This document shows, one piece after another, positions 1 to 7,405 of a DNA stretch of 64,000 bases (position 1 is its first letter; the number at the start of each line of letters is the position of its first letter). The notes below the pieces were generated by a model. It was not told the origin of the DNA and did not search any database. It saw only the letters and a list, made by a program, of their open reading frames with translations. Made by a program: the position numbers and the translations under genes. The stretch is taken from contig NZ_BPWE01000001.1 in the NCBI RefSeq assembly GCF_020884755.1, positions 558,001 through 622,000 on the forward strand, written 5' to 3'. This stretch comes from Bifidobacterium mizhiense (GTDB lineage: Bacteria > Actinomycetota > Actinomycetes > Actinomycetales > Bifidobacteriaceae).

Positions 1-53
1 TAGACACCGGCCTCTGACTTGGTGCTCTCTTTGGTGCTTTCCTGCTGGCTCAT
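1..53 (-). CDS. Start of next nrd operon gene, probably nrdE (partial)
   Basis: Only the first 17 codons lie in the window, reading [17 protein letters not shown], and the gene continues past the left edge. Its ATG overlaps the nrdI stop codon in an ATGA, so the two are translationally coupled. In class Ib ribonucleotide reductase operons nrdI is normally followed by nrdE, the large catalytic subunit, which is why that is the best guess. The visible Ser/Thr/Glu-rich leader is not diagnostic, so the identity rests on operon context alone. Confidence 0.5.
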   Translation of the reverse strand, partial: MSQQESTKESTKSEAGV

Positions 54-538
54 GACAAAACCGCCTTTCGTGAATCAGTCGACTGCTGCTGGAGCTGCAC
101 TCCCATTCCGGCCAGAATGGCTCTGACCGCCTGAACATCCTCCGAGGTGCCCAGCAGCTCGAAGCGATAGAGCTCAGGGACACCGCACCGGCGGGCTATC
201 AGCGGGCCGGCCGCACAATAGGCGCTGCCAAAATTCCGGTTACCCGAGGTGACGACCCCGCGAATCAGTCCGCGGTTGACCGGATTGTTCAGGAAGTGGA
301 TGACCTGCTTGGGCACGGCCCCCTTGGCTGACCCACCACCATAGGTGGGCACCAGCAGAAGGTAGGGCGCATCCATAACGGGCATGGGCTGGCGCCGCTC
401 GTACAAGGGGATGCGGATGGGCTCCTCCACGCCCAGCCGCTGCACAAAGCGGTGGGTGTTGTTGGAGACGCTGGAGAAATACACCAGCCTGGAGGCACCA
501 TCGGGAGGATCGTGCCGATCCATATCTGCTGAAGACAT
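50..538 (-). CDS. nrdI: NrdI, flavodoxin-like activator of class Ib ribonucleotide reductase
   Basis: NrdI is the small FMN protein that helps assemble the dimanganese-tyrosyl radical cofactor of the NrdF subunit. The protein starts its fold with [18 protein letters not shown], the NrdI phosphate-binding loop, followed by [10 protein letters not shown] and the [13 protein letters not shown] segment that are hallmarks of the family. I chose the ATG at 538 because an AAGGAG ribosome site lies about 12 bases upstream. A longer open frame to 598 would run through the NrdR boxes. The length of 162 residues is usual. It is the first gene after the regulatory boxes; no nrdH precedes it here, although nrdH-nrdI-nrdE-nrdF is a common order. 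Confidence 0.93.
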   Translation of the reverse strand: MSSADMDRHDPPDGASRLVYFSSVSNNTHRFVQRLGVEEPIRIPLYERRQPMPVMDAPYLLLVPTYGGGSAKGAVPKQVIHFLNNPVNRGLIRGVVTSGNRNFGSAYCAAGPLIARRCGVPELYRFELLGTSEDVQAVRAILAGMGVQLQQQSTDSRKAVLS

Positions 539-560
539 AGGGACTGCTGCTCCTTGGTAA

Positions 561-608
561 ACACTATATATTGGATTGACTTGGCCAGCCAACCACAATA
601 TATAGGTT
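561..608 (-). promoter_or_regulatory. Pair of NrdR boxes upstream of nrdI
   Basis: Two 16-bp near-palindromes, at 561-576 (ACACTATATATTGGAT) and 593-608 (CCACAATATATAGGTT), fit the NrdR consensus ACACWATATATWGTGT with only a few mismatches each. Their centres are 32 bp apart, three helical turns, the arrangement known for the ATP/dATP-sensing repressor NrdR. They sit 23-70 bp upstream of the nrdI start, so the operon is most likely repressed by NrdR. Confidence 0.88.
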
Positions 609-716
609 TATCCAAGACGACACAAGTTCACAGAAGCAAAACCACCTCCGCTGTGAGATTCCATACAAGGACAGAGACGGCAAGCATTTGCCTTTACACT
701 CGCACCATGGCGGCCG

Positions 717-1841
717 TCAGTCAGAGATTGGCCCCTGTGGCAGACCCTGTCGCCGCAGGTCGGCGCAAACCTCCAGGACACGGTCGTTGGCCTCCCGCTC
801 CCCCACAGTGATGCGGATGCCCTCACCAGGGAAGGTTCTGACCGACAGGCCTGCATCACGGAAACGCTGATCAGCCTGCGTGGCGGCCTGGCCCAGAGGC
901 AGCCAGTAGTAGTTGGCTCGAGGTTGGGGGATATTCCACCCCTGCTCCTGCAAACCAGCCAGGATTCTAGCCCGCTCCTGCTTGAGTGCCTGGACCCGTT
1001 CGGCCAGGCGGTCCTGTGCGTCCAGGCTGGCCATTGCCGCCGTCTGGGCCACATCGGAGACGCCGAAGGGCAGGGCCACCTTGTTCATGCCGGCAATGAT
1101 CGGCTCGGCAGCCACGGCGTATCCGATCCGCAGCCCCGCCAGTCCGTAGGCCTTGGAGAAGGTCCGGGCCACTATCACATTGGGATGCTCGCGCATGAGC
1201 GACAATCCGTCGGCGCGGTCAGGGTCGTCGTTGAACTGTATATAGGCCTCGTCAAAGAGCACCGGCAGGTCGGCGGGCAGAGCCTGCAGCAGACGTTCGG
1301 CCTGGTCGCGGTCGACGTTGGTCGCAGTCGGATTGTTGGGATTGTTGACGATGACCAGTCTGGTGTGGTCGTTGACCGCGGCGATCATGGCATCGATGTC
1401 ATGCCGCCCCTCTTTATCCAAGGGCACGGGCACACCTGTGGCTCCAGCCGAGGTGACGATGATGGGATAGGCTTCGAAACTGCGCCAGGGATAGACCACC
1501 TGGTCGCCATGGCCGGCCACCAGGTCAACCAGCTGGGTAATGACCTCAGTGGACCCGCATCCCAGCTGGATGCATGCGGGATCCACCCCGTGCAGCTGGG
1601 CCAGCCGCTCTACCAGAGAGGTGCCACGCATATCCGGATAACGGTTCAGATGGCCCAAGGCCTGTTCGGAGACGGTCTGGACCACGCCGGGCAGGGGCGG
1701 ATAGGGGTTCTCGTTGCTGGAGATCTTGTAGCTGGTCAACCCGGGAACGGCTGGTGCCGGACTGCCCTGCCGGTATCCGGGAAGGGAATCAATGCTGGCG
1801 CGATGACGATAGTACATGGGCACCATGCTAGTGGCCGCCAT
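717..1841 (-). CDS. Class I/II aminotransferase, HisC/aromatic (Pat) type
   Basis: A PLP-dependent fold-type I aminotransferase of 374 residues, close to histidinol-phosphate and aromatic amino acid aminotransferases. Visible family marks are SSNENPYPP near residue 41, the NNPNNPT loop at 166-172, FDEAY near 196-200, the PLP-binding lysine in TFSKAYGLAGLRIGY at about residue 230, and the conserved arginine of that segment. The neighbours are not histidine genes, so the substrate could be phenylpyruvate or a related keto acid rather than imidazole acetol phosphate. Two later DAHP synthase genes in the window give weak support for an aromatic role. The start is uncertain: Met1, Met6 and Met9 are all possible. 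Confidence 0.85.
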   Translation of the reverse strand: MAATSMVPMYYRHRASIDSLPGYRQGSPAPAVPGLTSYKISSNENPYPPLPGVVQTVSEQALGHLNRYPDMRGTSLVERLAQLHGVDPACIQLGCGSTEVITQLVDLVAGHGDQVVYPWRSFEAYPIIVTSAGATGVPVPLDKEGRHDIDAMIAAVNDHTRLVIVNNPNNPTATNVDRDQAERLLQALPADLPVLFDEAYIQFNDDPDRADGLSLMREHPNVIVARTFSKAYGLAGLRIGYAVAAEPIIAGMNKVALPFGVSDVAQTAAMASLDAQDRLAERVQALKQERARILAGLQEQGWNIPQPRANYYWLPLGQAATQADQRFRDAGLSVRTFPGEGIRITVGEREANDRVLEVCADLRRQGLPQGPISD

Positions 1842-1890
1842 ATGCTCCTGCAGTGTCTGTTCCGCTGCACGGTCCTCCCGAGACGCGAAT

Positions 1891-1921
1891 GGCCCCCGGT
1901 CCTTACGCAGGACCAGGGGCC
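1891..1921 (-). terminator. Hairpin downstream of groES
   Basis: A GGCCCC...GGGGCC stem continues into GGTCC/GGACC with one mismatch and a seven-base loop, right after the groES stop codon. No clear U-tract follows, so it may act as a weak terminator or as a 3' stabilising hairpin. Confidence 0.6.
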
Positions 1922-1936
1922 AATATCACCGCCTCT

Positions 1937-2230
1937 TTACTTGAGGATGGCCAGAACGTCGCGCGCGGACACGATCAGGTAGTCCTCGCCGCCGTAGTTG
2001 ACCTCGGTGCCGCCGTACTTGGAGTACAGAACCTTGTCGCCAACCTTGACATCCATAGGGATGCGCTCGCCCTTGTCGTCACGACGGCCGGGGCCTGCCG
2101 CCAGCACCTCGCCCTGCTGGGGCTTCTCCTTGGCGGTATCGGGAATGACCAGCCCGGAAGCGGTCTTGGTCTCCGCCTCAGCCTGCTTGATGACGATCTT
2201 GTCTTCCAACGGTGTGAGTGAAATCGACAC
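1937..2230 (-). CDS. groES: Co-chaperonin GroES
   Basis: The 10-kDa lid of the GroEL folding chamber, 97 residues, the standard length. The sequence shows [11 protein letters not shown] at the N-terminus, [20 protein letters not shown] over the mobile loop, the [14 protein letters not shown] strand and a [14 protein letters not shown]-terminus. I chose the GTG at 2228-2230 because TAGGAGGT lies just upstream; the longer open frame to 2314 would add residues foreign to the family. groEL is not adjacent, which is usual in bifidobacteria. A CIRCE operator lies about 120 bp upstream. Confidence 0.97.
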   Translation of the reverse strand: MSISLTPLEDKIVIKQAEAETKTASGLVIPDTAKEKPQQGEVLAAGPGRRDDKGERIPMDVKVGDKVLYSKYGGTEVNYGGEDYLIVSARDVLAILK

Positions 2231-2332
2231 TGTGGACCTCCTACATCTTGTGAGAACAGCCAATGAACCCACGCCGGAACGTCGATGAGAGGCTGACGAA
2301 CACTCACCACGCATTCCTTTGCGCTACAAGTC

Positions 2333-2361
2333 ATAGTAGCGCGAAATTAGCACTCTGCCAA
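2333..2361 (-). promoter_or_regulatory. Probable groES promoter
   Basis: On the minus strand TTGGCA (2356-2361) and TACTAT (2333-2338) are separated by 17 bp and form a good sigma-A-type promoter. The -35 hexamer falls inside the loop of the CIRCE inverted repeat, so HrcA binding would directly block RNA polymerase. Confidence 0.75.
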
Positions 2362-2373
2362 CTTGAGTGCTAA
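2347..2373. promoter_or_regulatory. CIRCE operator (HrcA-binding site)
   Basis: A perfect TTAGCACTC-N9-GAGTGCTAA inverted repeat lies upstream of groES. It matches the canonical CIRCE element bound by the heat-shock repressor HrcA, and it overlaps the -35 region of the predicted groES promoter. Confidence 0.97.
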
Positions 2374-2408
2374 CGCTGGTGGTGAAAGAATGATCGCCGA
2401 TTGGTCCC

Positions 2409-3839
2409 TCAGGACTTGTCCGCCGGACGACGCCGAGCCAATATGGCCTCCACGCCGATGGACAGGGAGTCCTCGCTGCGGTCGGGCACCTCGACCTGAG
2501 CCTGCATCTCCCTCTTGTGAAAGTCGTCGGGCTGCCCATCGGCCTTCTTCTTCTCGGGGGGACGGGCCACGGAGACCTGCCGGGTGGACTTGATCTCCAG
2601 GCTGTGAGGACCCTCGTCTTCGTTATTCTTGCCGCCCTTGTCCGATCCCTCACCACGGGCTGAACCCAGGGAGAAGGAGATCAGATCCTGGCCCGCCGCC
2701 ATACCGAAGGCGTCCAAGGCCGGAGAGGGATTGATGCGCTTGAGTTCATTGGTGGCATCGTCCTGAGCCTTTGCCGAGGACGATGATCCCCCGGATGTGG
2801 AGGACTGAGCCGACGAAGCTGGGCGCTCTTTGCCGGCAGACACAGAGACCGATCCAGACTTACCTGCCCGTGTGGTAGCGGATTGCACGGATGCCGACTG
2901 CGGAGAGGCGGCGGACTTGTCCACTGACGACTTGGGCGCTGCTGGCTTGGAGGCAGCCTCTTGGGCCCTTGAAGATTTGGTAGTTACCGGTTTCGAAGCC
3001 TCCAGTCGAGAAGCCGTTTGTTTGGCTGGGATCCGTGCAGAGGCTTTCTTGGCGGCGGACGGCTTGTTCGACGTATGTGCGGTCTGTGCAGCAGTCTTTT
3101 CGCTCGACTTGGCGGACCCGGCTGAACTCTTGGCCTTGTTGCTATTGACTGTAGACTTTGCAGGCTTGGCCGAGTTGTGCTGCCTGGCTTTGAGGGCTGC
3201 CTGCTGATCAGCCTTGGCCTGGGCCAGTGTTTGACGAATCTCACCCTGATCAAGCACATCCGTGGCAGTTTCCGTGCCGCCCTCATTCTTGGCCTGCCCA
3301 GGTTTGCTGGGGGTCCTGCTCTTAGTCAGAATGGCTGCCTGCTGACGACGCTGCCGGGCACGCCGCTGGGCTAAATTGCGCTCCCAGGCCCGGGCCTGGG
3401 CCGAAGCATGCGCGCCAGCGACCAACACCACCACCACCAGCGCCAGGGGAATCAGAGTAAACCATGGGCTGTAGTCCATAAGGAAGGAGCAACCAGCCAC
3501 CAGCGGGGTGACGACCAAGAGGGCAAGGACCAGGATGCGACGACGACGTATGGCCGCGCGGCGCAACTGTCTGATCTGCTTGATGCGCTGGGCTTGACTG
3601 CGCCGGTTGCCATCCTGCTGCCCTTGCTGCATGACCAACCCTTTCACCGTCCTCGACTGCCTGTCGCAGAACCTCATGCCGTCTTCCCGACCCACCATAT
3701 GCAGGGAGGTGGAAAGCCTGTCCTGGCGATGCTCCGAGGCCCGCTTCATGCCCTTGACGGTGCGAAACGGCAACCAACCCAGCACCAGAATCACTGCAAT
3801 CACCAAAACCACGATGCTGCTGAGTGATTCATAAACCAT
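2409..3839 (-). CDS. Membrane protein with Ala/Lys/Ser-rich cytoplasmic tail, function unknown
   Basis: A 476-residue protein with a hydrophobic segment at residues 7-25 (SSIVVLVIAVILVLGWL) and two more at about 102-146. The latter two are preceded by an Arg-rich patch (RRAAIRRRRI). From about residue 170 to the end it is low complexity: Ala, Lys, Ser and Thr in AAKKA/KSS runs, then an acidic tail. This composition suggests a disordered, cell-wall- or DNA-facing region, but no domain is recognisable. It lies tail-to-head upstream of the groES promoter with its own gene boundaries. A cell-envelope role is only a guess. Confidence 0.75.
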   Translation of the reverse strand: MVYESLSSIVVLVIAVILVLGWLPFRTVKGMKRASEHRQDRLSTSLHMVGREDGMRFCDRQSRTVKGLVMQQGQQDGNRRSQAQRIKQIRQLRRAAIRRRRILVLALLVVTPLVAGCSFLMDYSPWFTLIPLALVVVVLVAGAHASAQARAWERNLAQRRARQRRQQAAILTKSRTPSKPGQAKNEGGTETATDVLDQGEIRQTLAQAKADQQAALKARQHNSAKPAKSTVNSNKAKSSAGSAKSSEKTAAQTAHTSNKPSAAKKASARIPAKQTASRLEASKPVTTKSSRAQEAASKPAAPKSSVDKSAASPQSASVQSATTRAGKSGSVSVSAGKERPASSAQSSTSGGSSSSAKAQDDATNELKRINPSPALDAFGMAAGQDLISFSLGSARGEGSDKGGKNNEDEGPHSLEIKSTRQVSVARPPEKKKADGQPDDFHKREMQAQVEVPDRSEDSLSIGVEAILARRRPADKS

Positions 3840-3915
3840 AGGTACTACGTTAGTTGACGGTATGCCCCAAGCGGCAAGTCAAACTCAGCGTGTCGACCAT
3901 GTCCGTCCCAGGGGC

Positions 3916-4569
3916 TCATAGACGAGCCAGCAAATCCGGATCGAATTGGTCGCTGATCCAGGCAAAGGTCAGGTGGTCCCGCCACTGTCCGTTGACATAC
4001 ATGTAACTGCGGCGCAGCCCCTCCGGCTCCATGCCCAGCTTCTGGACTACGCGCAGGGATCGTTCGTTTTCAGGCAGAATCGCCACCTCAAGCCGGTGCA
4101 GATGGGGTCCCCTCCTGTCTCTGAATGCCCAGTCAGCCAGCATGTCCAGAGCCAGGGGTGCGAACCCATGACCAATCCAATCCTGATCCACCCAGTAGCC
4201 CGCTGTCGCTGTACGCATGGATCCGTAGCGGATGGCGCCCAGGGAAATCTGCCCCACGATGCTCTGATGAAACTCCATCAGAAAGACCGCGGTAGTGCCC
4301 TCCTGCCGGGCACGTTCCAGCTCCTGCATCCACTGGGCATAGGTCATGCCAGGCCCGTGGCGGGGATCCCCTGACTCCCACGGGGCCAGCCAATCGCGAT
4401 TTCTCCATCGGACCGCGTTCCAGGCTGCTTGGTCGCCCTCGCGGATGGGCCTCAGTAGGAAGTCCCCATGACCCGGGGGCGCAGTCAGACCGTCAGGCAA
4501 ATCCAGGGCATGGTCCGAACGGGCTCGGGAACCCTGCCAGACCTGGCGGAAGGTATGCAGAACCGACAT
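3916..4569 (-). CDS. GNAT family N-acetyltransferase (RimJ/RimL-like)
   Basis: A 217-residue GNAT protein. The fold is seen from FLLRPIREGDQAAWNAVR (about residue 37) through the beta-4 segment IVGQISLGAIRYGSMRTATAGYWVDQDWIGHGFA, which binds acetyl-CoA, to NERSLRVVQKLGMEPEGLRRSYMYVNGQWRDH. The last segment is the classic C-terminal pattern of RimJ-like alpha-amino acetyltransferases of ribosomal proteins. Substrate specificity cannot be read from sequence; drug or amino acid acetylation are alternatives. It is divergent from the cyclo-ligase gene with an 80-bp shared promoter region. Confidence 0.85.
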   Translation of the reverse strand: MSVLHTFRQVWQGSRARSDHALDLPDGLTAPPGHGDFLLRPIREGDQAAWNAVRWRNRDWLAPWESGDPRHGPGMTYAQWMQELERARQEGTTAVFLMEFHQSIVGQISLGAIRYGSMRTATAGYWVDQDWIGHGFAPLALDMLADWAFRDRRGPHLHRLEVAILPENERSLRVVQKLGMEPEGLRRSYMYVNGQWRDHLTFAWISDQFDPDLLARL

Positions 4570-4649
4570 GACTCCATGTTCTCACCGAACGGCAGCTGAG
4601 GCAGACATGCGTCCACCAGGGAGAACCCCCTGCTGGTAGAACTGAGGAC

Positions 4650-5327
4650 ATGAACGAGCAGGAACGCATCGATAGGGACAAGCAGGATCGACGCAGCCGG
4701 CTGCTTGAAGCCCGACGACGTATCGACCTGACCCAGTGCCTGGACGCAGGGCGCAAGCTTGCCGATCTGCTGGCAGGCCAGGTACTTGCCAGGGTCGAAC
4801 GCTCCCGAGGCGGCCAAAGCCTGACCGTAGCTGCTTTTGCCTCCATTCGCGGGGAGATAGCCATGGACCCCAGCCTGGACCTGCTACTGGGCCGGGGCGA
4901 CCAGGTGCTCATCCCCATGCTGGGAACAGGCACCCAGGTAGGTTGGGGTCGATTGCAATCCCGGCAGGATCTGGATGACATGAAGCGGATTCCAGGTTGG
5001 CGGCCTGACGAACCCGATATGCCTGCCCTGCCGGCACGGGTCTTGGGTAAGGCCGATCTGATTCTGGTGCCAGCGCTGGCCATCGACCATGCCGGCATTC
5101 GTCTGGGTCGGGGCGGCGGCTGGTATGACCGGGCTCTAGGCCTGCGTGCCGAACAGTCCCCAGTGGTGGGCATCTGCTGGCCCGGCGAATTCGTGGAAGC
5201 CCCCCTGCCCCATCTGGACCATGATCTCCCCGTGGATGCAGTCCTGACGCCTGAAGGTTTCACGCCCACAGCCACAGGTCTGTCACGAAGGCCCGGCACA
5301 GACCATAATAGTGATGAACAAGGCTGA
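4650..5327 (+). CDS. 5-formyltetrahydrofolate cyclo-ligase
   Basis: Converts 5-formyl-THF to 5,10-methenyl-THF with ATP, salvaging a folate storage form. At 225 residues it has the family size. It carries the N-terminal basic KQDRRSRLLEARRRI helix, the LIPMLGTG strand, the ILVPALAIDHAGIRLGRGGG-type substrate loop followed by WYDRAL (about residues 143-168) and the C-terminal LPVDAVLTPEG motif. It is the first gene of a plus-strand group with the FmdB-like zinc ribbon and SAF genes, an order often seen in actinobacteria together with mscL. Confidence 0.93.
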   Translation: MNEQERIDRDKQDRRSRLLEARRRIDLTQCLDAGRKLADLLAGQVLARVERSRGGQSLTVAAFASIRGEIAMDPSLDLLLGRGDQVLIPMLGTGTQVGWGRLQSRQDLDDMKRIPGWRPDEPDMPALPARVLGKADLILVPALAIDHAGIRLGRGGGWYDRALGLRAEQSPVVGICWPGEFVEAPLPHLDHDLPVDAVLTPEGFTPTATGLSRRPGTDHNSDEQG

Positions 5328-5428
5328 CGAGAGGCCCGGTACCGATTCTTCTGGTCGAAGCCACCACTAGGATATTGGGTGTTGAACCAATCGTCGCGCG
5401 AACCGACCATCAGCGGAGGGAAAGAACG

Positions 5429-5641
5429 GTGCCCACCTATCATTATCGCTGCAAGAACTGCGGATACGACTTCACCAAGGAGCAGTCCTTCAACGACGAA
5501 CCCATCACCATCTGCCCCAAGTGCGGGCAACAGCAGGTCCGTAAGATCTTCTCCGCAGTGCCCATCGAGTTCAAGGGCCATGGCTTCTACCGGACCGACG
5601 GAGCCTCATCCTCCTCTTCGAGCTCTACAAGCAGCAAGTAG
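5429..5641 (+). CDS. FmdB-family zinc ribbon protein
   Basis: A 70-residue protein with a single zinc ribbon: PTYHYRCKNCGYDF supplies CxxC and ITICPKCGQQQVRKIF supplies the second CxxC. The C-terminus is a poly-Ser tail. I chose the GTG at 5429 because GGAGGG lies nine bases upstream and the family always begins MPTYxYRC; the frame is open further upstream but without family residues. The role is unknown; the family is described as a putative regulatory or rubredoxin-like metal-binding protein. Confidence 0.9.
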   Translation: MPTYHYRCKNCGYDFTKEQSFNDEPITICPKCGQQQVRKIFSAVPIEFKGHGFYRTDGASSSSSSSTSSK

Positions 5642-5713
5642 ACCAAGAGGCACATTCGACCACATCGACCATGCAGACCCTGACGCCGGCCAAGCTTCTG
5701 GCAGGCTGGGGAC

Positions 5714-6525
5714 ATGGTCGATTTTTCCATCTTCAGCAACAAGGGTAAGCCCTCAACGGCAGCCGGATCCCTGACCCGCCGACGGCGACTTTTTCGGCTG
5801 AGGCGCCTGGGGACCGCCCTGGCATTGGGGCTGGCAGTTTTCTGCACCTTGCAGATCCTGATCCAGGCCCAAGGCCACCTGTCTATATTGGTCGCCGCAC
5901 GACCCATTGCACGCGGATCAGCCATCGAACCTGCCATGGTCGAAACGCGGATCATGCATGATAGGGAAGGTCTGCCCGGCCTGATCTCCTCGTTTGCACA
6001 AGTCCGCGGACGGCGGCTGATGATCAGCGTCCATTCGGGGCAACCGCTGACCACGGCCATGATCAGTAGCAGACCGGCACAGCCACCCGGAACGACCCCG
6101 GTGACGGTCCGCCTTGCCGACGATCCGGGCAACCTGCAGGCTGGCGACCAGGTGAGTTTGCTGGCTTCGGGGAACTGCCCATCCGCCGCCAGCCCGCATC
6201 CCGCCCAAGACCGACCAGGTTCTGATAGGACACCAGGGCTTCCCCATAGCCAGCAAACCAGCGACCTGCAGACACCTACTTCCGGGCAGGCCTCAGGCAG
6301 CGGAAACTGCATGATAGCCGAGAAAGCTCTGGCGCTACAACCGGCGCAGACAATTCCCAGGGACCGATCCGACCCGGAAGGACGGGAGGGCGACCAAGTC
6401 CGGCAAGCGTCCCAGGCCGTCTTCGCTCTGAACGCTGGTCAGGCTCTGCTCTTGCTGTCGCTGGATCCATCAACCCCCGTCATCGCCATCCGCCCCGACA
6501 GCACTCCCGCACCAACACCCTCTAA
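5714..6525 (+). CDS. SAF-domain (CpaB/FlgA-like) membrane protein with lost stop codon
   Basis: Begins with a basic cytoplasmic stretch, a transmembrane helix (LGTALALGLAVFCTLQILI, about residues 34-52) and a SAF domain (VAARPIARGSAIEPAMVETRIM...GRRLMISVHSGQPLTTAMI). It then has an extracellular Pro/Ser-rich linker and a final QALLLLSLDPSTPVIAIRP segment typical of the end of CpaB-like proteins. The expected stop is missing: this frame stays open to 8386, through mscL and antisense to the next gene. A TAA at 6523-6525 sits one frame away, just before mscL, so a single-base indel near the 3' end (natural or sequencing error) is likely. I mark that TAA as the probable original end. The family usually acts in pilus or flagellar assembly, but no such genes are nearby. 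Confidence 0.6.
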
Positions 6526-6623
6526 TCATGTCGGAAAACCGAAACCATTCTGGGCCCACGATAATGGAGGAAGAAGCAGGTATGGGCACTCCATGCCTGA
6601 CATCAGCTACGGAAGGATGCAGG

Positions 6624-7151
6624 ATGGCCTCGATCAATCAAGTGGCGGCCAAGGATACCGCCGAAGCAGTCCACAAAATCTCACAGATCAGCAACAAGGG
6701 CGTGCTGGGCGAGTTCAAGCAGTTCATCTCGCGCGGATCCATGGTGGATATGGCCGTGGGCGTGGTCATGGGTTCTGCGGTGACCAGCGTGGTCAACGCC
6801 ATCGTCAACAATCTGATCAGCCCGCTGATCGCCATGATCTTCGGCAAACCGGACCTGTCAGGACTCCTGACCATCAGCTACCGGAACGCCACTATTTCCT
6901 TTGGCGCCATTCTGACGGCCCTGCTCAACTTCCTCTTGATCGCCATCGCCGTCTACTTCTGCATCATCATGCCCATCAACAAGCTGCGGCAACTGAGCCG
7001 GGCGGCCTCGGGCATCAAGGACCAGCCCAATGCACCCAGCCCGCAAGACCAGAGCCTGCAGTTGCTTCGCCAGATCGCCGACGATATCCACCGGTCAACA
7101 GGTACAGACAGGCAACAGGACGGAACCGAACTGCCCAAGGGTCAGGATTAG
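6624..7151 (+). CDS. mscL: Large-conductance mechanosensitive channel MscL
   Basis: Releases osmolytes during hypo-osmotic shock. The core FKQFISRGSMVDMAVGVVMG with the first membrane helix (MAVGVVMGSAVTSVVNAIVNNLISPLI) and the second helix (FGAILTALLNFLLIAIAVYFCIIMPINKL) are unmistakable. The N-terminus before FKQF is about 25 residues longer than in E. coli, and a basic/acidic C-terminal helix follows (LLRQIADDIH). I chose the ATG at 6624 with GGAAGG seven bases upstream. An ATG at 6582 with GGAGG about eleven bases upstream is a real alternative. Confidence 0.93.
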   Translation: MASINQVAAKDTAEAVHKISQISNKGVLGEFKQFISRGSMVDMAVGVVMGSAVTSVVNAIVNNLISPLIAMIFGKPDLSGLLTISYRNATISFGAILTALLNFLLIAIAVYFCIIMPINKLRQLSRAASGIKDQPNAPSPQDQSLQLLRQIADDIHRSTGTDRQQDGTELPKGQD

Positions 7152-7405
7152 GATCAGCGGTCAGTCGCCACGCTCATTGGGGAAGAGCCCCCAATGCGGA
7201 GGCAGCTCGCCCAGGATCCTCCGGTCATCCCCGTCAAGACGATCCTGCGGGCAGACCCGGTCCTGAGGATCTTCCTCGATGCCATCAACATCGAACCGTT
7301 CCCTGCCTGGGCGAACCACCCGGTGATGCCGGCGCGGGCGCGAAGTTGCAGGCTCACCAGGCTCACCGGTCTGCTTCCCGCGTTCTGGCTGATCATCCTT
7401 CGCCA

